From the NCBI RefSeq assembly GCF_900129135.1, contig NZ_FQVI01000001.1, positions 1-64,000 of the forward strand: DNA of 64,000 bases, given 5' to 3'. The position numbers and the translations under genes are program-made. This document shows positions 42,894 to 51,604 of the stretch, one piece after another. The notes under the pieces were generated by a model, which worked only from the letters and a program-made list of their open reading frames with translations, searched no databases and was not told the origin of the DNA. This DNA is from Lactonifactor longoviformis DSM 17459 (GTDB lineage Bacteria; Bacillota; Clostridia; Lachnospirales; Lachnospiraceae). Positions within the stretch are counted from its first letter, which is position 1; every line of letters begins with the position of its first letter.

Positions 42894-42928
42894 AAACCCT
42901 CCCATATAGTAAATATATGGAAGGGTTT
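42894..42928 (-). terminator. Hairpin that ends the surface-protein gene and covers the next ribosome site
   Basis: Fifteen-base arms (42914-42928 and 42894-42908, one wobble pair) around five bases, 20 bases after the surface-protein stop codon. The exit sequence is GTTTG, a weak U run. The GGGAGG ribosome site of the TIGR04086 gene is within the second arm, so RNA reading through from upstream would have that site folded away. Confidence 0.7.
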
Positions 42929-42947
42929 CCCGTTCTATCACTTTTTT

Positions 42948-45056
42948 CTATTTTTTCTTCTTTTTTCTGGTAACAACAAGAATAATTATGATAAGTAATG
43001 CAGCTGCCCCTCCTATAATATAAGGAAGAAGTACGCTGGTATCGCCTGTACTCGGATTGGAAGCTTTAGTCTGCTGGGTCTTGGCCGCAGATGCTTTAAC
43101 CGTCGGGGTCTTTTTCTTATTGGCACCTGTCTTGTTGCTGCCGTTGTCCGTACTGCTGCCTTTATTCCCGGTCAGGCTGCTGTTATTGTTGGAGCCGCCT
43201 GTACTGTCCGTTTTCTTGTCGGAAGAACCGCCGCTCGGCAGTCCCACCAGGGGCTTGCTTCCCCCTACGTCAAAGGGGCTGAAGGATGACGTCTCAAATG
43301 TCATCAGTCCGTCGGCAATGACAGGAGTGATGAGTTCTACGGTACCGTCCTCCAGATAATGGACAATGGTAAAGCTTTCATACCCCGATACCTCCGGTGC
43401 TTTCATCACCACAGTCACTTTCTTACCGTGAGGAATCTTATATTCCGTGTCCGCCATAAGATCCCAGAGTTTCATCTCGTAAGAAGAGAGCAGAGTATCT
43501 ATGGTAGGTATCGCAAGTGAAGGAGCATCATGATTCAGATTCACCTGGAACTGTACATACCATGGAAGGAAATCCCCTGAAACACTTACCCCGTTGCTGG
43601 TGCGGTTTACATACCCCGCAGCCTCCTGGGCATCTTTCAGCTTTTTCAGATCATCGGCAGCCGCCATTGCTTTATCCGCCGGGGATAGCTCCTCATACAG
43701 CTTCGATGCGGCAATTACTCTTCCCACCTGAGACTGTTCCGTGATCCTCACCGGAAGGGATTCCACCGCCAGATGGAAAGCACTGCTCTTATCGGAGATT
43801 GCCGTCTTATCTGTCTCTTCTCCCTTTTGTGTCTCTTCATCATCGGCCCCTATCTCATCGCTGCTTTCCTTGTCCTTAACGGAATCCTTGTCTGCGCTGT
43901 CTGTTCCCTGGGGAGTATTCTGTCCGTCAGAACTGTCTTCATCGTGCTGCTTATCCTGACTTTGGGCATCGTCCTTTTCCAATCCGCCTCCGGAATTCTC
44001 TGTCTTGTCTTTGTCCTGTGTTCCCTGGTCAGGGGTTTTGTCTTTTTCAGGTTCACTGCCCTGGACTGCACCGCTGTTTTCCGTCTTCTCATCGTTCTCA
44101 GTCTTACCGGTGCCGGATTCTGTTTTCTCTGTGTCCTTGCCTGTATCCTTCAGAGAGGTGGTGTAAACAGTTACGGTCCGCTTTACCACACCTTTCTTCT
44201 CATCCCAGCCTTTTATCTGGGAATAATCATACTTTTCTATATCATTTGGAGTGAAAACAACTACACAGGCGCTTTCATATGTATCGGGTACAAAGCTGCT
44301 GTCTGCCCAGGAAAAAGTTCCGTCACCGCTGCAGCTTTTCAGGGACAGGTTTGCCAGGGCCTCCGGTTTTTCCATAGTAAAGGAATCCGGAAGAGAAATA
44401 TCTTTTGCCGGGTTCTTCTTTCCGCCGTCTTCTTTCTCTGTGTTTTTATCACCGTCTGTATTTTTATTGTCCTCTGTCTTCTTATCTTCCGTCTCTTTTT
44501 TCTCTGTCTCCTGCTTTTCCTGTTCTTTCTCCTCTTTTATCGGCTCTTTCTTGGAATCATTCTTCTTTTGATCCTCTTCTTTTTTTGGTGTGCTGTCAGC
44601 CTTTTCTTCCCCCTTCACTGCAAGGCAGCCGTCATCCCCCAGGGACGCATCTTCTTTTCCAAAATATTTGGCCGCCAGAGTAAGTTTGCTGCCTTTCCCC
44701 ACACTAACCAGGGGTTTGGTAAAACCAGGAGCTCTTTTTAAGCTGACTCCTGAGGGAAGGGACCATTCCACAGTACCAGAGATGGTTACAGTACCGCTGA
44801 TATAGATTGTTCCGCTGCTTCCCGCCAGAGATTTGGCCTTTTTCCACGTCTTCACCGCAGTTTCCGCCGTGCCTCCTCCTGCCGTATCGTCTCCGGAAGC
44901 TCCGTTCAGATAAACAGCAGTGCCCGCCTCAGCCAGTATCGTCTGGGTATTCCCGGCCAGTCCTGAAACTATGAGGGACAATACAATGCTTAAGCCTATA
45001 ATATTCGAAACCAGATTATGAAAACGTCTTTTTTGACCTCTGTTTAGTTTTTTCAT
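42948..45056 (-). CDS. Cell-surface protein with acidic linker and sortase-type C-terminus
   Basis: 702 aa. Signal peptide (about 1-43, helix IIGLSIVLSLIVSGLAG), a beta-rich segment (AVYLNGASGDDTAGGGTAETAVKTWKKA... GTIYISGTVTISGT), a second short domain after about residue 225, a very acidic Lys/Glu/Asp/Thr/Ser linker (about 130-200 and 295-410), a folded region (about 420-620, ending FETSSFSPFDVGG), a Ser/Asn/Gly/Lys spacer, and NPSTGD followed by a hydrophobic helix and KKKKK. The last part fits a variant sortase signal (xPxTG), so the protein is probably attached to the wall. Function unknown; adhesion is a guess. ATG at 45056 has GAGGTGG upstream. Confidence 0.8.
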   Translation of the reverse strand: MKKLNRGQKRRFHNLVSNIIGLSIVLSLIVSGLAGNTQTILAEAGTAVYLNGASGDDTAGGGTAETAVKTWKKAKSLAGSSGTIYISGTVTISGTVEWSLPSGVSLKRAPGFTKPLVSVGKGSKLTLAAKYFGKEDASLGDDGCLAVKGEEKADSTPKKEEDQKKNDSKKEPIKEEKEQEKQETEKKETEDKKTEDNKNTDGDKNTEKEDGGKKNPAKDISLPDSFTMEKPEALANLSLKSCSGDGTFSWADSSFVPDTYESACVVVFTPNDIEKYDYSQIKGWDEKKGVVKRTVTVYTTSLKDTGKDTEKTESGTGKTENDEKTENSGAVQGSEPEKDKTPDQGTQDKDKTENSGGGLEKDDAQSQDKQHDEDSSDGQNTPQGTDSADKDSVKDKESSDEIGADDEETQKGEETDKTAISDKSSAFHLAVESLPVRITEQSQVGRVIAASKLYEELSPADKAMAAADDLKKLKDAQEAAGYVNRTSNGVSVSGDFLPWYVQFQVNLNHDAPSLAIPTIDTLLSSYEMKLWDLMADTEYKIPHGKKVTVVMKAPEVSGYESFTIVHYLEDGTVELITPVIADGLMTFETSSFSPFDVGGSKPLVGLPSGGSSDKKTDSTGGSNNNSSLTGNKGSSTDNGSNKTGANKKKTPTVKASAAKTQQTKASNPSTGDTSVLLPYIIGGAAALLIIIILVVTRKKKKK

Positions 45057-45153
45057 TTTTCCACCTCTTATGTTTGCTCTTCTCAAATTGATGACTGTTT
45101 ATATTAAAGTATAACCCATACCAGGGCATATACATTTCTACATTTTCCCAAAC

Positions 45154-45162
45154 ATTATACCA
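45154..45162 (-). promoter_or_regulatory. Extended -10 promoter of the surface-protein gene
   Basis: Minus strand TGGTATAAT (TATAAT at 45159-45154), about 98 bases before the start codon. The -35 region is weak. Confidence 0.5.
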
Positions 45163-45271
45163 TAGTTCTCTTTCTTTCGACACCCCTAAAATCATATTTT
45201 TTGAATATCCATATTATGGAAATCTGCCCGTGAAGCCGGGCGCCCGCACAGGCGCCGCTTTTAGTTCTCAC

Positions 45272-45300
45272 TTGCAATTATGGCTGAAATACTGTATATT
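45272..45300 (+). promoter_or_regulatory. Promoter of the CorC/HlyC-like gene
   Basis: TTGCAA (45272-45277), 17 bases, TATATT (45295-45300). The TTG start codon is 43 bases downstream. A GC-rich six-base-pair hairpin (45239-45256) lies before it and does not belong to its mRNA. Nothing else was seen in the 45160-45270 gap. Confidence 0.55.
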
Positions 45301-45342
45301 TTTCTTTATATATAATTTATACAGATAAAGGAGTGACATTCA

Positions 45343-46626
45343 TTGGATCCTAGTGATGCCATACAGTTAATGGTTCTGCTGCTGTTATTAGCACTTTCTG
45401 CTTTTTTCTCATCAGCAGAAACCGCGATGACCACAGTGAACAAGATCCGTATTCAGACAATGGCTGAGGACGGCAACAAGAGGGCTGCCACTTTATTAAA
45501 GGCGGTCAACGATTCCGGCAAGATGCTGAGCGCAGTTTTAATAGGAAATAATATTGTAAATCTAAGTGCTTCTGCCCTGGCAACTTCAGTAACGATTAAG
45601 CTTTTCGGCAATGCCGCCGTAGGGCTGGCAACAGGTATCTTAACACTGCTGATACTGATTCTGGGTGAGATTACGCCAAAAACAGTGGCCACTATCTACT
45701 CCGAACAGCTGGCGCTGGCCTATGCGAAAGTAATCTACGGTCTGATGGTACTGCTTACCCCGGTGATTTACCTGGTGAATAAACTGTCCCTTGGGCTTCT
45801 GCTTCTTTTCAGAATCGATCCCAACGGCAAAAACAGTACAATGACCGAGAGCGAACTCCGCACCATTCTCAATGTCAGCCATGAAGAGGGCGTGATTGAA
45901 AGCGAAGAACGCCAGATGATCTACAACGTATTTGATTTCGGCGACTCTCAGGCAAAAGATGTCATGGTGCCCCGCATTGATGTAACCTTTGTGGATGTGG
46001 AATCTACCTATGAAGAGTTGATTGAAATTTTCAGAGAGGACAAGTATACAAGACTTCCTGTCTACGAAGAGACAACGGATAACATCATCGGGATTGTTAA
46101 TATGAAGGACTTGCTTCTGCTGGACTCTAAGGAAAACTTTTGCATTCGTTCGATTCTCCGGGAGGCATACTTCACCTATGAATATAAAAACACTTCTGAG
46201 CTTCTGATGGAGATGCGTGAGGATTCCATTAATTTTGCCATTGTTCTGGATGAATACGGAGCCACGGCAGGTCTGGTGACACTGGAAGACCTTCTGGAAG
46301 AAATCGTGGGAGATATCCGGGACGAGTACGACGACCAGGAAGAAGAAGAGATTACAGAGATTGTGCCGGGAGAAGAATACCTTTCCCTGGGATCCACAAA
46401 GCTGGATGATCTCAACGAAGAACTCGCCATTGATCTGGAATCAGAAGACTACGATTCCATCGGCGGATATATCATTGAACAGCTGGATCGCTTTCCGGTA
46501 AAGGGCGAGGAGGTTATCACCCCTCAGCAGATCCGTCTCACTGTGGACAGTGTGGTGAAAAACCGGATTGAACTGGTGCACATCTATCTTCCCTCCGGGG
46601 AAGAAACATTGGAAAAGGAGAAATAA
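45343..46626 (+). CDS. CorC/HlyC-like membrane protein with CNNM, CBS pair and C-terminal domain
   Basis: 427 aa from a TTG start, fixed by AAGGAG nine bases upstream and the lack of a nearby ATG. Residues 5-185 form a CNNM (DUF21) membrane domain (FFSSAETAMTTVN, then ILGEITPKTVA), residues 205-325 two CBS repeats (VMVPRIDVTFVD, YTRLPVYEETTDNIIGIVNMKDLL, DEYGATAGLVTLEDLLEEIVG) and 340-420 the CorC_HlyC FAD-type domain (DLNEELAIDLESEDYDSIGGYIIEQLDRFPVKGEE). Family members move or control magnesium or other divalent ions across the membrane; the old name hemolysin C is historical. Followed by a YesL-like gene five bases after the stop. Confidence 0.92.
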   Translation: MDPSDAIQLMVLLLLLALSAFFSSAETAMTTVNKIRIQTMAEDGNKRAATLLKAVNDSGKMLSAVLIGNNIVNLSASALATSVTIKLFGNAAVGLATGILTLLILILGEITPKTVATIYSEQLALAYAKVIYGLMVLLTPVIYLVNKLSLGLLLLFRIDPNGKNSTMTESELRTILNVSHEEGVIESEERQMIYNVFDFGDSQAKDVMVPRIDVTFVDVESTYEELIEIFREDKYTRLPVYEETTDNIIGIVNMKDLLLLDSKENFCIRSILREAYFTYEYKNTSELLMEMREDSINFAIVLDEYGATAGLVTLEDLLEEIVGDIRDEYDDQEEEEITEIVPGEEYLSLGSTKLDDLNEELAIDLESEDYDSIGGYIIEQLDRFPVKGEEVITPQQIRLTVDSVVKNRIELVHIYLPSGEETLEKEK

Positions 46627-46630
46627 TACT

Positions 46631-47293
46631 ATGGGTAGTTTTTTTGGTCTGGACAGTCCTCTTATGAGATTTTTATCCAGATTAGCTGATATCTTTATTC
46701 TGAATATACTTTTTTTAATCTGCTGTATCCCGGTTATCACCATCGGGGCCTCAGCCACAGCCCTTTATACGGTCACCCTTAAAATGGCGCGGAATGAAGA
46801 GTCCTACATGGTAAAGGGCTTTTTGAAAGCCTTTAAGAGCAATTTTAAAATCAGTACCATAGTATGGCTGATTATGCTGGTCCTGGGTATCATTCTTGGT
46901 CTTGATTACCGGATTACGGCAGCCTTTACGGGAGTTATGGGAAAGGTTATGCAGACAGCCATTCTTATTATCGGTACCTTTTATACCATTACCTTGCTCT
47001 ATCTTTTCCCCTATATTGCCAGGTTTGTCAATGATGTGAAGAACAGTCTCAAGAATGCCCTTCTGTTCAGCATTCTGAATCTTCCTTACACCATACTTAT
47101 CGCGGTAATTACCATAGCTCCGGTATTCCTGACCTTTCTTACAGGGAAAACACTGGCATACGGACTTTTTATATGGCTTTTCTTCGGATTTGCTGCCATC
47201 GCCTATGTAAATTCTCTGCTGTTCCGCAAAATATTCGCAAAATATGAACCCCAGCCCGAGGACAGCGCTCCGGAGAACCAGGGGGCAGAATAA
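46631..47293 (+). CDS. YesL family (DUF624) membrane protein
   Basis: 220 aa with about five hydrophobic helices. The opening LMRFLSRLADIFILNILFLICCIPVITIGASATALY is the hallmark of YesL/DUF624 proteins. In Bacillus, yesL sits among sugar-transport genes, but here it follows the CorC-like gene, so function is open. AAGGAG lies in the last codons of that gene, so the two are co-translated. A hairpin shared with the next convergent gene follows the stop. Confidence 0.88.
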   Translation: MGSFFGLDSPLMRFLSRLADIFILNILFLICCIPVITIGASATALYTVTLKMARNEESYMVKGFLKAFKSNFKISTIVWLIMLVLGIILGLDYRITAAFTGVMGKVMQTAILIIGTFYTITLLYLFPYIARFVNDVKNSLKNALLFSILNLPYTILIAVITIAPVFLTFLTGKTLAYGLFIWLFFGFAAIAYVNSLLFRKIFAKYEPQPEDSAPENQGAE

Positions 47294-47363
47294 AAAACGC
47301 CATGCAGGCATGTGACGGATTACTTCCACAAAAAAGTACCATCATACACCTGCATGGCGTTTT
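47294..47363. terminator. Shared terminator stem that encloses the end of the GntR-type gene
   Basis: Perfect 15-base arms (47294-47308 and 47349-47363) with 40 bases between. The loop contains the stop codon of the minus-strand GntR gene (47320-47322) and the right arm codes for its residues near ENAMQVYD. On the minus strand the stem is followed by six T, so it should end that transcript; on the plus strand it follows the YesL stop. Confidence 0.75.
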
Positions 47364-48798
47364 CCCAGTATCCCAGCCTTTTACATTCGGCAGCTATTAA
47401 TCTTTGAATATATTGGTACATATCTGTTGCTTTTTTCGCAGACAGATAGACCTCTCCCTCCTCCCAGCATCCGGCAATTGTCCGGCACTCCTGATGTATT
47501 TTCAGATTGTATTGATTCTTTTCATGGCTCAGAAGCTTAGGAATACTTCTCCCGATATGATAATGATCCTGCACAACTGTGTAGATTGCCTTCAGTGCAT
47601 CGTATTGAATATGCTCTACTATAAACTCCAGAAGGATAATAGGCGAGAGCTGATACAGGTAATCCTCATTCCAAACTTTCTCCAGCTTTTCCCCTAACGC
47701 CTTTGCCTCTTCCGGGGTGATATGGACTGCGGCATGGGCAGCAACCCCTTCTATGGTTAGAGACAGCAGCTCCAGACTGTCCAGGTATCTCCTTATATGG
47801 CAGGCAATCAGGGCCGGATCAATACGGATCCTGCTCAACTCTCTGGATTCCATTGCCACAAAGATGCCTTTGCCCCTTATGGCAGTCACTACCCCCCATT
47901 TTTGAAGCAGGTGAATTGCTTTTACTGTTGAGTCTATGCTGACCCCATAGTTTTCCCTTAGTTGAGCATGGGAAGGAAGCCTATCTCCTGGCTGATACCG
48001 GCCTATGGCTATTAATCCCAGTATATCCAGATAAACTCTGGAGTATCTCTCCTCTGCCTTGCTGATCCGCTGATACAGTGTTTTTGTCCCGCTCCGCATA
48101 GGGGAATCTGCCGCCACCCTGAAGGACAGTCTTCCCTCCGCCTGTGAAGATACAAATCCGTAAAGAGCAGACAAATCATCAAAATGAACGCTTTCAGGGG
48201 CACCGCCCCTCTTAACGGTCTGCAGAAATTCTTTTATTTTCGCACAATAAGCACATCTGATTGCATAGGTGCCGGGCAGGGGATCCAAGTCTGCAAAGCC
48301 CAGTCCATCCACTGCACGAAGAATTAGATCATTTTCATTCCTGGCAGCAAAAAATCTCCAGAACCGGTTGGAAAGCCTCCAAAATCCTGCCGGCTGTGAG
48401 GGATCCATCTTCTCAAGGATAGCTTCCGGTATCTCCCAGTCCGCCTCTGTGCAGCGGGATATGCCGCTGCTTATCACCGGATAGCACACAAGAATCCCTG
48501 TTTTCAGAATATCATTGGCGGCTGTAGCATCGGCCTTCTGCAGGGGAAGTATCCCCCTCCCATACGTCTCTGCGGTTCGTTCGAATATCACGGTGGGACG
48601 CCTTCTCTGAGATGTCTCCACGTACCCGTCCGCGGCCAACATCTCTACCACCCGGCGGACTGTTTTTTCTGATGTTGCAAACTCTCTGCAAAGGGCAGCC
48701 CTTGAGGGCAGCCTGGAACCCTTTGGGATCAGGCCGCATTCTATTTTATTTTTCAGTATCTGATAGAACTTTTCATATATCACAATTCCATTTTTCAT
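47320..48798 (-). CDS. Transcriptional regulator with two GntR-type DNA-binding domains
   Basis: 492 aa. The first winged helix (1-74) reads IYEKFYQILKNKIECGLIPKGSRLPSRAALCREFATSEKTVRRVVEMLAADGYV. A middle region of about 165 residues has no motif I recognise. A second winged helix (about 245-316) reads ILGLIAIGRYQPGDRLPSHAQL...GVSIDSTVKAIHLLQKWGVVTAIRGKGIFV. The last 170 residues are helical, like the FadR/UTRA-type effector domains but not clearly either. Normal GntR proteins have one DNA-binding domain per chain and dimerise. No obvious target operon; the signalling operon upstream is on the same strand. Promoter about 40 bases upstream. Confidence 0.85.
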   Translation of the reverse strand: MKNGIVIYEKFYQILKNKIECGLIPKGSRLPSRAALCREFATSEKTVRRVVEMLAADGYVETSQRRRPTVIFERTAETYGRGILPLQKADATAANDILKTGILVCYPVISSGISRCTEADWEIPEAILEKMDPSQPAGFWRLSNRFWRFFAARNENDLILRAVDGLGFADLDPLPGTYAIRCAYCAKIKEFLQTVKRGGAPESVHFDDLSALYGFVSSQAEGRLSFRVAADSPMRSGTKTLYQRISKAEERYSRVYLDILGLIAIGRYQPGDRLPSHAQLRENYGVSIDSTVKAIHLLQKWGVVTAIRGKGIFVAMESRELSRIRIDPALIACHIRRYLDSLELLSLTIEGVAAHAAVHITPEEAKALGEKLEKVWNEDYLYQLSPIILLEFIVEHIQYDALKAIYTVVQDHYHIGRSIPKLLSHEKNQYNLKIHQECRTIAGCWEEGEVYLSAKKATDMYQYIQRLIAAECKRLGYWENAMQVYDGTFLWK

Positions 48799-48838
48799 AT
48801 CTATACCTGCCTGAACCTTTTATGTGAACAGCACCCAT

Positions 48839-48847
48839 AGTATAGCA
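48839..48847 (-). promoter_or_regulatory. Extended -10 promoter of the tandem-GntR gene
   Basis: Minus strand TGCTATACT (TATACT at 48844-48839), about 40 bases before the start codon. No convincing -35. Confidence 0.45.
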
Positions 48848-48879
48848 TAAAATCAAATGAAATTCTCTATCTTCTCTCC

Positions 48880-51591
48880 TTAAAAGTTATTTTTTTCTAA
48901 GAAATGGATGAGAGCCTCCTTTTTCATAGGCCTTGCATAATAATATCCCTGTATATACTGTACTCCGGAAGCAGAAATCAACTGCTGCTCCTCCTCTGTC
49001 TCTACCCCCTCGGAAACAACAATCAGAGAGTTGATTTGCGCCATTTCTACAATGGAGTGGAGCAGTGCATGCTGCTTGGTACTTGTTCGGATCTGCTGGG
49101 TAAGGGAACGGTCTATTTTAATGATATCCACCGGCAGATTTGATAGATAGTTAAGACTGCTGTATCCAACGCCAAAATCGTCGAGTGCAATCCGAACTCC
49201 TGTTTCCCGCAGCTTGTCCAGCGTCACAGAGGCCTGTTCAATAGACTGGATAAGGATGCTCTCTGTAATCTCTAAAGTGATCTGTTTCCTGCACACTCCT
49301 GATTTCCGGATAATGTCTAACAGGTGCTCCGCACTGTTTCCCACCAGAATCTGCTGAACAGAAATATTGACACAGATATGAGCCAGACCCAGCTGTTCCC
49401 CTGTAGAATGCATAAACCCGCAGGCCTGGTGAAGCACATAATCTCCAAGCTGTTCCACAATACCGCTTCGCTCTGCCAGGGAGATCACCTGCCCCGCAGA
49501 AAAATATCCCCCTTTCCCGTCGGGGAGACGTACAAGTGCCTCAGCCGAGATAAAACGGCCTGTCTCCACATGAATCATAGGCTGATACCACACCTCCAGC
49601 GTGTGCCGGGAGATAGCATCTTTCAGCCGCCGCAGTATATCTGCCTCAGTTCGGATAATAGTATCCAGCTTCTGGCTGTACAGGACAAGATTCTGATTGC
49701 TTCCTTTTGCATAGCGCAGTGCGGACTGTATGCGGTCAAGAAGCAGTTCAGGACTCTCCCCGTTGGCCGGATAGCGGCATACTGCGATTCTCACCCGAAG
49801 CACAAAGGTAGTATTGCCTGCCGAGGCAGGGGCCGCAAGAATCGTCTGCAGTCTGGCTGCCATGGTCTCCTCAGGTTCCCCCGACATGGAAATCCCCAGA
49901 AAAACGTCACCGTTGATCCGGTACAGATAAGTGCCAAAGGGACGTGAAAGCCGATAAATTACCTCCCGCAGAATTTCGTCTCCTATATCCGCACTGAACA
50001 GCTCATTGTACTGGCTGAACGCACAGATATCCACGCAGAAAAGGCTGAAGGGTCTTTTTCTGTCATAGGATATGAGCATATTAGCATCTCTGAGATATTT
50101 GGAACGGTTCCCCACATTGAATACAGGGTCAAAATATGCAAGCTGCTCCACCTGCTTGCGGTACTGATTAAAAGCTTTAGAAAGTTCTGTCATCTCCGGA
50201 TCAGTATACTCGTCAAATGTTATATTGTTTTTTCCTTCTATCAGGTGCCGACATTTCTCAGTCATTCTACGGGCCGGCGACTCCTGGTTTCTCTGAGAAT
50301 AATAGGCATGAATAAGCAGAGAAATCTCCTTCTCCGCTCTTTTCTTGCCCGGCAGAAGGCGTGCATACTGGTACCGCGGTGTCAGGAAAGTCTTTTTACC
50401 TTCCAGATAAGCCTTCAGAAGCAATTCAATAGACAGTCCCCTTGCAAAATCCTCCTGCTGTATCTCATCCATATCCTCACGGACAGCCAGCATAAAATTG
50501 CCGGCACCCAGCCGTCCGGCGATAAACGGCTTTTCAATAAAGCCCTGCAGGCGCGGAGTAATGCTGCAAAGAAAGGCAGATTCCTCTTCCACCCCCATCA
50601 TCTGTGAGACAAAATTATACTCCTCATATACAAAGTAGAACAGCATAATTGTACTGTCTTCCTTCGCCATCCACCTGTCCAGCGCAGCAGTAAATCCACT
50701 GTGATTGTACAGCCCTGTCTGGCTGTCGGTACATGCAGCCTGCTGCAGCTTCCTGCTGCTGATGGACAATTTGTAAAGCAGACGGAAGAGTCCCAGCAGC
50801 AGAAAAGCTGCCGCAAGGCTGCCAAAAAAAACTGCAGCTCTCTGCCCGGAGGTGAGCCAGCCCGCCTGAGGCTGAATGCTGAGGTTCCACTCCGTAGGCA
50901 GATAAAAGGTTGTCTTTACCGCATGGGAAAAATCCACCTTCTCTCCAAATTGTGTGATCACCTCTTTTCCCCCGTTCTGAGGTTCTACCCTCCAAAGCTC
51001 ATAATCATAGCCCTGTTCCGACAAATATTCAAATCCCAGCTGCTCCAGCACAAATTCCCGGTCAAGAGCCACTGCCACTTCTCCCATGTAGACATTGTTC
51101 TCCAAAATAGGCTGCAGGAACAGAAAGACTTCCTCCTTTCCTGCCGCCTCCTCCAGTTCAACCGGTCCTTCCACCACCAGGGTCTTTACTACCTTTGTCA
51201 TAGTATAAATATAGGAAAAATCCTCCAGACTGCGTCCGACCTGTCCCCCGTACTTCTCCCGGGGCAGGGCCTGCACCATGGTGTCACCCTGAATCAGACA
51301 CACATAGCGAACCTCTTCCCTTTCCAGCAAGGAAGCCCCTGCCTGATCAAACCATGACGTGTCGCTGTCTTCCATCACGTATGCCATTTGGACGAGTCCA
51401 TCCGTTTCATTTAGATTTTCACTCAACAGAAGCATGATATTCTCCCCGTAAAAATGCAGAATATGTTCTGCCTCACGCTCCCGCATATGGATGATATACT
51501 GCTTCACTGAATTCCCCAGAGCGAAAGCCAGAATAAAAGACACCAGGACAGCAATACCCGTCAGAATACCGCCTTTGACACGCTTTTTCAT
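48880..51591 (-). CDS. Membrane c-di-GMP phosphodiesterase: two degenerate GGDEF domains plus EAL
   Basis: 903 aa from ATG at 51591 (AGAGGT upstream). Helix 1 at about 8-27, an outside sensory region to about 250, helix 2 at 252-273. Then a first GGDEF-like fold (about 285-385, DSQTGLYNHSGFTAAL but no GG[DE]EF), a second (about 485-640, with NGDVF at 560-564 in place of GGDEF), and a C-terminal EAL domain (645-900) with its key residues: EAL at 684-686, NISVQQ, ITESIL, DDFGVGYSSL, KIDR and EGVE. I infer that it breaks down c-di-GMP and that the GGDEF-like parts regulate or bind nucleotide. Last gene of the operon. Confidence 0.92.
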   Translation of the reverse strand: MKKRVKGGILTGIAVLVSFILAFALGNSVKQYIIHMREREAEHILHFYGENIMLLLSENLNETDGLVQMAYVMEDSDTSWFDQAGASLLEREEVRYVCLIQGDTMVQALPREKYGGQVGRSLEDFSYIYTMTKVVKTLVVEGPVELEEAAGKEEVFLFLQPILENNVYMGEVAVALDREFVLEQLGFEYLSEQGYDYELWRVEPQNGGKEVITQFGEKVDFSHAVKTTFYLPTEWNLSIQPQAGWLTSGQRAAVFFGSLAAAFLLLGLFRLLYKLSISSRKLQQAACTDSQTGLYNHSGFTAALDRWMAKEDSTIMLFYFVYEEYNFVSQMMGVEEESAFLCSITPRLQGFIEKPFIAGRLGAGNFMLAVREDMDEIQQEDFARGLSIELLLKAYLEGKKTFLTPRYQYARLLPGKKRAEKEISLLIHAYYSQRNQESPARRMTEKCRHLIEGKNNITFDEYTDPEMTELSKAFNQYRKQVEQLAYFDPVFNVGNRSKYLRDANMLISYDRKRPFSLFCVDICAFSQYNELFSADIGDEILREVIYRLSRPFGTYLYRINGDVFLGISMSGEPEETMAARLQTILAAPASAGNTTFVLRVRIAVCRYPANGESPELLLDRIQSALRYAKGSNQNLVLYSQKLDTIIRTEADILRRLKDAISRHTLEVWYQPMIHVETGRFISAEALVRLPDGKGGYFSAGQVISLAERSGIVEQLGDYVLHQACGFMHSTGEQLGLAHICVNISVQQILVGNSAEHLLDIIRKSGVCRKQITLEITESILIQSIEQASVTLDKLRETGVRIALDDFGVGYSSLNYLSNLPVDIIKIDRSLTQQIRTSTKQHALLHSIVEMAQINSLIVVSEGVETEEEQQLISASGVQYIQGYYYARPMKKEALIHFLEKNNF

Positions 51592-51604
51592 AATTACCTC
51601 TATT

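Noticed and set aside
43773-44741. 322-residue hydrophobic frame opposite the surface protein
   Set aside because: The runs of Phe, Leu and Cys are the complement of Lys/Glu/Asp-rich codons in the linker, not a true membrane protein.
45230-45342. Ion-sensing riboswitch before the CorC-like gene
   Set aside because: The predicted promoter leaves a leader of only about 36 bases, and no known riboswitch core was recognised.
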